Assembly: GCA_960531495.1 (NCBI GenBank)
Contig: OY482846.1
Coordinates: 14,948,243 to 15,012,242, forward strand
Source of the DNA: Zeus faber
Taxonomy: Eukaryota > Chordata > Actinopteri > Zeiformes > Zeidae
Length of the DNA stretch: 64,000 bases
Direction: 5' to 3'
The notes beneath the pieces are model-generated. The model saw only the letters and a list, made by a program, of their open reading frames with translations. It was not told the origin of the DNA and searched no databases. Shown here piece by piece: positions 59,286-64,000 of the stretch (its first letter is position 1; each line of letters opens with the position of its first letter). The position numbers and the translations under genes are program-made.

Positions 59286-59406
59286 ACCAAGGTGGAGCAG
59301 CTGGCTTCCGACTGGAAGACTCTGGACATGCGACTCAGGGAGTCGCTGCAGCCTCTGCCTTCAACATTGCCGTGGACGCAGCACGTCGTCCAGCATCAGC
59401 AACTCG
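59286..59406 (+). CDS. utrn: utrophin exon E43: end of repeat 19 / hinge 3, DMD exon 50 counterpart
   Basis: TKVEQLASDWKTLDMRLRES matches DMD KLEDLSSEWKAVNRLLQE; then LQPLPSTLPWTQHVVQHQQL. 121 bp (DMD 109), both ending in phase 1. Acceptor GGATAG, donor CTCG|GTAAAG. This is the last exon I can find; the next must lie beyond 64000 or in the gap. Confidence 0.87.
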
Positions 59407-59552
59407 GTAAAGACATCCTGCCAGACATTATGCCGCTCCTAATTAGCTTCCCAGTAACTATTACGCGGATTGACAAAAAGGGACCATACGGCTGTTTTTT
59501 ACAAAGGCCTAGTGAGTCCTACGACCCACCAAAGAAAAGACGTTGTAATGTA

Positions 59553-59880
59553 TATACACAGATTGCCACAACATTAAAACCACCGATAAGTGAAGTGAAT
59601 AAGCATGGGCACTCTTACTGGTCTTCGGCTATGCAGCCCCATACACAGCCTCATACGCAGCAGGCTGCAACTGTGTGTTCTGACACATTTCTATATTGGG
59701 TATAAAAACACGTGTGTAACAAGTGTAAGGCTCTGAGTGACTTTGACAAGGGCCAAATTTTGATGGCTTGACAACTGGGTCAGAGCACCTCTAAAAAGGC
59801 AGGTCTTGTTGGGTGTTCCTGGTATGCAGTGGTTATTATCTACCAAGAGTCGTCCAAGGAAGGACAACCAGTGAACCTGG

Positions 59881-59882
<2 letters not shown>
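59553..59882 (+). mobile_element. Tc1-type transposon, family T1 copy 2, 5' part only
   Basis: TTGCCACAACATTAAAACCACC at the start and GACTTTGACAAGGGCCAAAT, ACTGGGTCAGAGCACCTC, GTCCAAGGAAGGACAACC later match the left third of the element at 38184. It stops at a GT array. Confidence 0.85.

Positions 59883-59938
<56 letters not shown>
59883..59938. repeat. (GT)n microsatellite
   Basis: About 55 bp, at the break point of the truncated Tc1 copy. Confidence 0.95.
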
Positions 59939-59939
<1 letters not shown>

Positions 59940-60019
59940 CGTGGGCATGGGCGTGTGCGTGCGCCACGGGGGGAGGTCACTCCCCAACTTGTTGAACAGC
60001 GCAAACATGCAGATCCCAA

Positions 60020-60260
60020 TCATCCTTCATTATTCTGTATGATATCAAGTCAGAATGTGAAACCGTTTTGATAAAATAAGGTTATAAAGTGCCTCAGTGC
60101 ACACGAAGAAGCTGACATCACTTGTCTTTTTTTAAAGAAACAAAACAACACCAGAGCAAGAAAATTCACTTTTCGATGAAACATATCTCCGTGTTGTTGT
60201 GGATTACAAAAAGAGGGTGGCAGAAGCTCTCAAATGTATTGCGGCCACAGGAGGCAGTGG
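60020..60260 (+). repeat. unidentified repeat, family F copy 1
   Basis: ATCAAGTCAGAATGTGAAACCGTTTTGATA then TTTCGATGAAACATATCTCCGTGTTGTTGTGGATTAC..AGGGTGGCAGAAG. The same sequence of words occurs at 61010-61250. Confidence 0.65.
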
Positions 60261-61009
60261 AGCAGGGTGCTGGGAGGACCCTGCCATTTGCATTTATAGG
60301 AGTTTATAGGAGATCTGAAATTGGGCCACTTTGTTAAAACTATCATTGTTATAAAACAAATTCAGGAACTGGAAATGTTAATAATATACAGAATAATAGA
60401 GGGGACATGCTAGTATTGTGAGCATGAACAAAAATTAATGAACCAAAATGTACTTAAAATGAATGGATTAACTTCAATTATGCATTTTCCAATATTTTTA
60501 TAAATGAATGATTCAAATATTATTTCAGAAAAACACAATATCTCATTGAAGGAGTACATTAACCTTTTAAAGCACTATTTGTGTTTCTAAATGTGTATTT
60601 CGTTCTGGAAAAGTCTGGAAATGCTTCTAAAACTTGAAAGCCTTATTTCTCAGAACTTCTGTTTTCAAAACCTTAATCTTCAACAAGTCATAGCTTCCGA
60701 AATATTTGGTTGATTCCCACAAGCGATACCTTTTTTTGAAGCTCTGATTCTATACTTTCATACCATCTCACGGCAATTAGGTTTTTAGCTAAAACCTTTG
60801 TTGTTCTGAAGTTCCTTCAAGGGGTTCTGGGGTTATAAATATATAGAGAACACACAAGAGCAAATGTATTGACTTGGCTGTTGCTCGTTAACCCAACCAA
60901 CGAGCAACAGGTGTGTAAATATTCCCGTTAGATTACATGGAGAAACACAGTTCACTTACCGAGTCACTGAACAACGCCGATCGATTGTTTCCTTTAAAGG
61001 GACGTCCAG

Positions 61010-61600
61010 GTGAAGATCATTCCTCCATATTACATGTGATGTGAAGTCATAATGTGAAATTGTTTTGATAGAGTTCAACCTTTAAATCGTACTACTTTTA
61101 CACACACAGAGACATTATCTCCACATTACTCCACCGAAGAAGTCATGCTGATGTCACTTCCTTAAACAAGACGAGGATCCGGTTTCACTTGTTTGTGAAA
61201 ACTTTCATCTCTGTGTCGTTATGGATTACGAGACGCGGGTGGCGGATCTAAATCATATTGCGAACCTTAATATGACCAATGCGATAGATTCAAGTCAGTG
61301 TTTTCCGTGATGATAGTCAGTTCTCTGACAGTGATGCTGAATCTGATACCAGTGTAATCCCGGACTCAGAACATTCCAAACAGCACATTTCAACCTGAAT
61401 GTGACGATGAAACAGAATATTTTCAAGAACCACCGGAGGAAACCGACGATACGCCTGTTGCTGTTACAACGAAAGAAGTTGATGAAGTCCGTTGAGGTTG
61501 GTGATGCAGATTATGAACAAGTAGCAATGCACAAGATTCTCAAGTTTACCTGGAAATGCAGCCAGGTGTGAAAAGAAAATGAAACGAGGCCCCAAACAGG
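61010..61600 (+). mobile_element. unidentified repeat, family F copy 2, with a broken acidic open frame
   Basis: GTGAAGTCATAATGTGAAATTG, CATCTCTGTGTCGTTATGGATTAC and GCGGGTGGCGG parallel copy 1. A broken frame from 61220 starts MDYETRVADLNHIANL and, shifted, continues FSDSDAESDTSVIPDSEHS. Acidic N-termini of this type occur in piggyBac-like transposases, but I see no catalytic part, so the assignment is open. Confidence 0.45.
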
Positions 61601-62791
61601 CTCTGAGTGTAGTTGGGGTAGGGTTGCGGTTAGCCCACATAACTACTCCTATTTGGCATACGGACATCTCATTATCGATAGACTCTTGTGGAAGAAATTC
61701 TTCTGCAATGATCGGTGAGGTTAATCTGCCCGCTACAAGAAAACAAAAACTGAGAATATTAAATATATTTATTCTGGGGAATGAAGAGAACGATTCAGTA
61801 CTGCTCCAAAGCAGTGTTCTGACCAGTCTGTTCCTGCTCCTGCTTCTGATGAAGAAGGCTTTATACTGATGAGAGGTTGTGTACCTTTTGGTCAGGTGTC
61901 ATTTACAAGATAATGCCCCCTCAATCATCCATTGATCAAATCAATCATGAGAGCTCATACAATGGGTTAACAGCCAAACTCAGGTCACAGGTACACTCTG
62001 ACATCATGCACACAATGCTCTGTCAAGTTACCCTTCACACAAGGTTAAGTGAGGATGAAATGTGATCTCGTCTTTATACTACAATAGACATTGTTAGAAG
62101 GAGCAGTCCCTTCATATAAAACTCAGAGACTCATTTAAAAACCCAGAGGCAATGTGGTTTAAAAGCTAGGTTACATACGCAAAAGGCAATTGTCCTATAT
62201 ATATAACAGGTAAGACATCATTCAAATAATTGATCATATGCATTTTTCTCTCACACACCCACATTTTGTTCCTACTGGAACAACACCTCAAGGTAATTGC
62301 TATAATGCTAAAATTTCATATACTTTAGGCAAAGGGCTCAGAATATAACTATAATGGAAATTGGATACAATACAATTATACTTCAGCGATATCCCTCAAG
62401 TCCATCTTATTGGAATCTACTGGGAAAACACACATCTAATACTAAATTTAACTATATAACCTCATAACAAAATATTCCAGATATAATTCAAGGATATCTC
62501 CACCTCAAATTGGCCCAACCTCTTTTCTCACATTTGGCTAGAGAAGAGTAAAAGACCAGTATGCTATCACAACGCACAGGACAAAAACCCCTAGTCGTAC
62601 AGAGGAAAAGCCATCCTACAATTCTAACTAGAAAATAAAAAATCAGGAATCACATTATGAAATAAACAAAATAAACAGAGATTCCACTAATACATAATGC
62701 TATGCAGATGAATCAATGGTTATCACTTAATAATGACAACAGCAAAATTCATTGTGCACGTAATGACTAACACATTCTATAAGTAGGGATA
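61601..62791. other. AT-rich degenerate sequence, unidentified
   Basis: Short broken frames. In 62270-62480 one frame carries several N-x-S/T sites, which could be an old envelope-like remnant of an endogenous retroelement, but the evidence is weak and no domain is recognisable. Confidence 0.25.
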
Positions 62792-62991
62792 NNNNNNNNN
62801 NNNNNNNNNNNNNNNNNNNNNNNNNNNNNNNNNNNNNNNNNNNNNNNNNNNNNNNNNNNNNNNNNNNNNNNNNNNNNNNNNNNNNNNNNNNNNNNNNNNN
62901 NNNNNNNNNNNNNNNNNNNNNNNNNNNNNNNNNNNNNNNNNNNNNNNNNNNNNNNNNNNNNNNNNNNNNNNNNNNNNNNNNNNNNNNNNNN
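62792..62991. other. assembly gap of 200 N
   Basis: Exactly 200 N, the usual size for a gap of unknown length; an exon could be hidden here. Confidence 0.99.
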
Positions 62992-64000
62992 GGCTGGTAG
63001 GGCTGCTTTTACCTAACCGCATTGGTGTCCCGGTCAGCACTTTAGGCTGGGACAGTCCGCTCACACCATGTGATCGTCCTCGCATTCCCGTCATTACTAA
63101 TGGCAGGAATGAAACTCTTACCTGGGATGCCATTAAGAAAACCATGTCAAACTCACCAAACAATATTTTAACCATGACAAAGTGTCAGCTTGATAAGTCC
63201 ATCATGAGGTTTCATCAATATATTTACTTAATTCAACCTATCCCTCCTTTTTGACAATGGTACTACCATATACAAACCAATGGAAAGCTAGTGGGAGAGA
63301 TACAGCTCAGTTCAAACAGTACCAAGTGGCTCTGCCACTACAACAATTCAGTGCAGGATGCCTTTGAGTAGAGGAAAAACAAAGTTAGTGAGGAATCCTG
63401 TGTTTTCATCTCTGGAGGAGACAACCATCAAGATAAGTATTGGGTACGGCAACTTTGTTGGTTGCATTGGCTCCAACATTTCCTATGGGGATGGGGTCAA
63501 GTACATTTATGTAAGACACAAACACAAATAGTAAGATCAAAATGGGGGGGGGGTTATGACATCAACATTAAACAGATGTTCTGTATGTCTCATCAGTCAG
63601 CTACAACACACAGTATCACACTTGCCTGTACATATTCATGCAACCAAATTAAACAAAAGACCGTTTACAACAAATTGATACACAAACACAACCGGTTGTA
63701 CAAAGATAGACACTGTTCAAAAAAGAAAAAAAAAAAACAGGTGACGAACAGACAAACCAAACAATAACCCTCCTTTTTGTTGTACTCATGAGTTTAAATC
63801 ATTGTAGTTGAATTTTTCAAGAACTTCAGTAGCAAGATCTGGGCGGAGTGAAGCCGCAACGGCAAAGCTGTCAAGCAATCATGTGAATATTGATAAGAGG
63901 GAAGATGAGAAGTTGGAGTAAGCAAAGTGAAAATTGCACATGTTGATGATGGAGAGGTGTTACCTGAGAGAAATGAGCCGGTTTGCTTCGTAGCAAGATA
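62992..64000. other. degenerate sequence after the gap, nothing identified
   Basis: Words such as CGGTCAGCACTTTAGGCTGG look like former coding sequence but give no family. A + strand frame at 63462-63767 has no resemblance to a known protein. Confidence 0.3.

Overview
The window is a piece of a teleost fish genome. It is dominated by one gene on the + strand, a utrophin orthologue (utrn) that is cut off at both window edges. I place it in fish because the introns hold Tc1-type transposons of the fish kind, DIRS-like tyrosine-recombinase retroelements, LINE fragments, hAT-like MITEs and many very long (GT)n/(CA)n arrays. GC-rich exons also sit in AT-rich, fairly short introns. There is no sign of a bacterial or viral genome.

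I could place 43 consecutive internal exons (called E1-E43 here) between 1542 and 59406. All have AG acceptors and GT donors, and every junction keeps the reading frame. Together they are 6338 nt, which is 2112 whole codons plus one base at each end. The order and sizes follow the dystrophin/utrophin family almost exactly; 24 exons have the length I remember for the matching human dystrophin (DMD) exon. E1-E2 encode the end of the second calponin-homology (actin-binding) domain. The E2/E3 junction is hinge 1. E3-E9 are spectrin repeats 1-3, E10 is a hinge-2-like linker, and E11-E43 are the rest of the rod up to the start of the hinge-3 region. The protein is utrophin rather than dystrophin because the CH2 end ([24 protein letters not shown]), the short hinge 1 and the missing repeat 15 are utrophin traits. 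The 5' exons (first CH domain) and the 3' exons (last repeats, WW, EF hands, ZZ, coiled coil) lie outside the window.

The rest is intron. 1-1541: upstream intron with a short interspersed repeat and a hAT-like MITE. 1658-12505: long introns with MITEs and a LINE-like tail. 12657-25161: densely packed exons, with a 104-bp tandem repeat, copies of a palindromic element, and a hAT-like element inserted exactly at the donor of E17. 25162-41224: hAT-like and other non-autonomous elements, a DIRS recombinase fragment, and a Tc1 element that itself carries another element. 41225-46333: an L1-type LINE on the minus strand with a Tc1 element inside it. 47420-59406: further LINE pieces, a DIRS-like element with long inverted repeats, and giant GT arrays next to splice sites. 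59407-64000: no exon recognised; a partial Tc1, a roughly 1-kb spaced duplication, a 200-N gap and degenerate unidentified sequence.

The points most worth following up are: (1) the transposon insertion whose target-site duplication overlaps the E17 splice donor; (2) E41-E43, which look like dystrophin repeat 19, a repeat reported missing from mammalian utrophin; (3) microsatellites that directly abut several splice sites; (4) an intron (between E41 and E42) that is open and in frame through a GT array; (5) several multi-copy, possibly unnamed repeat families.
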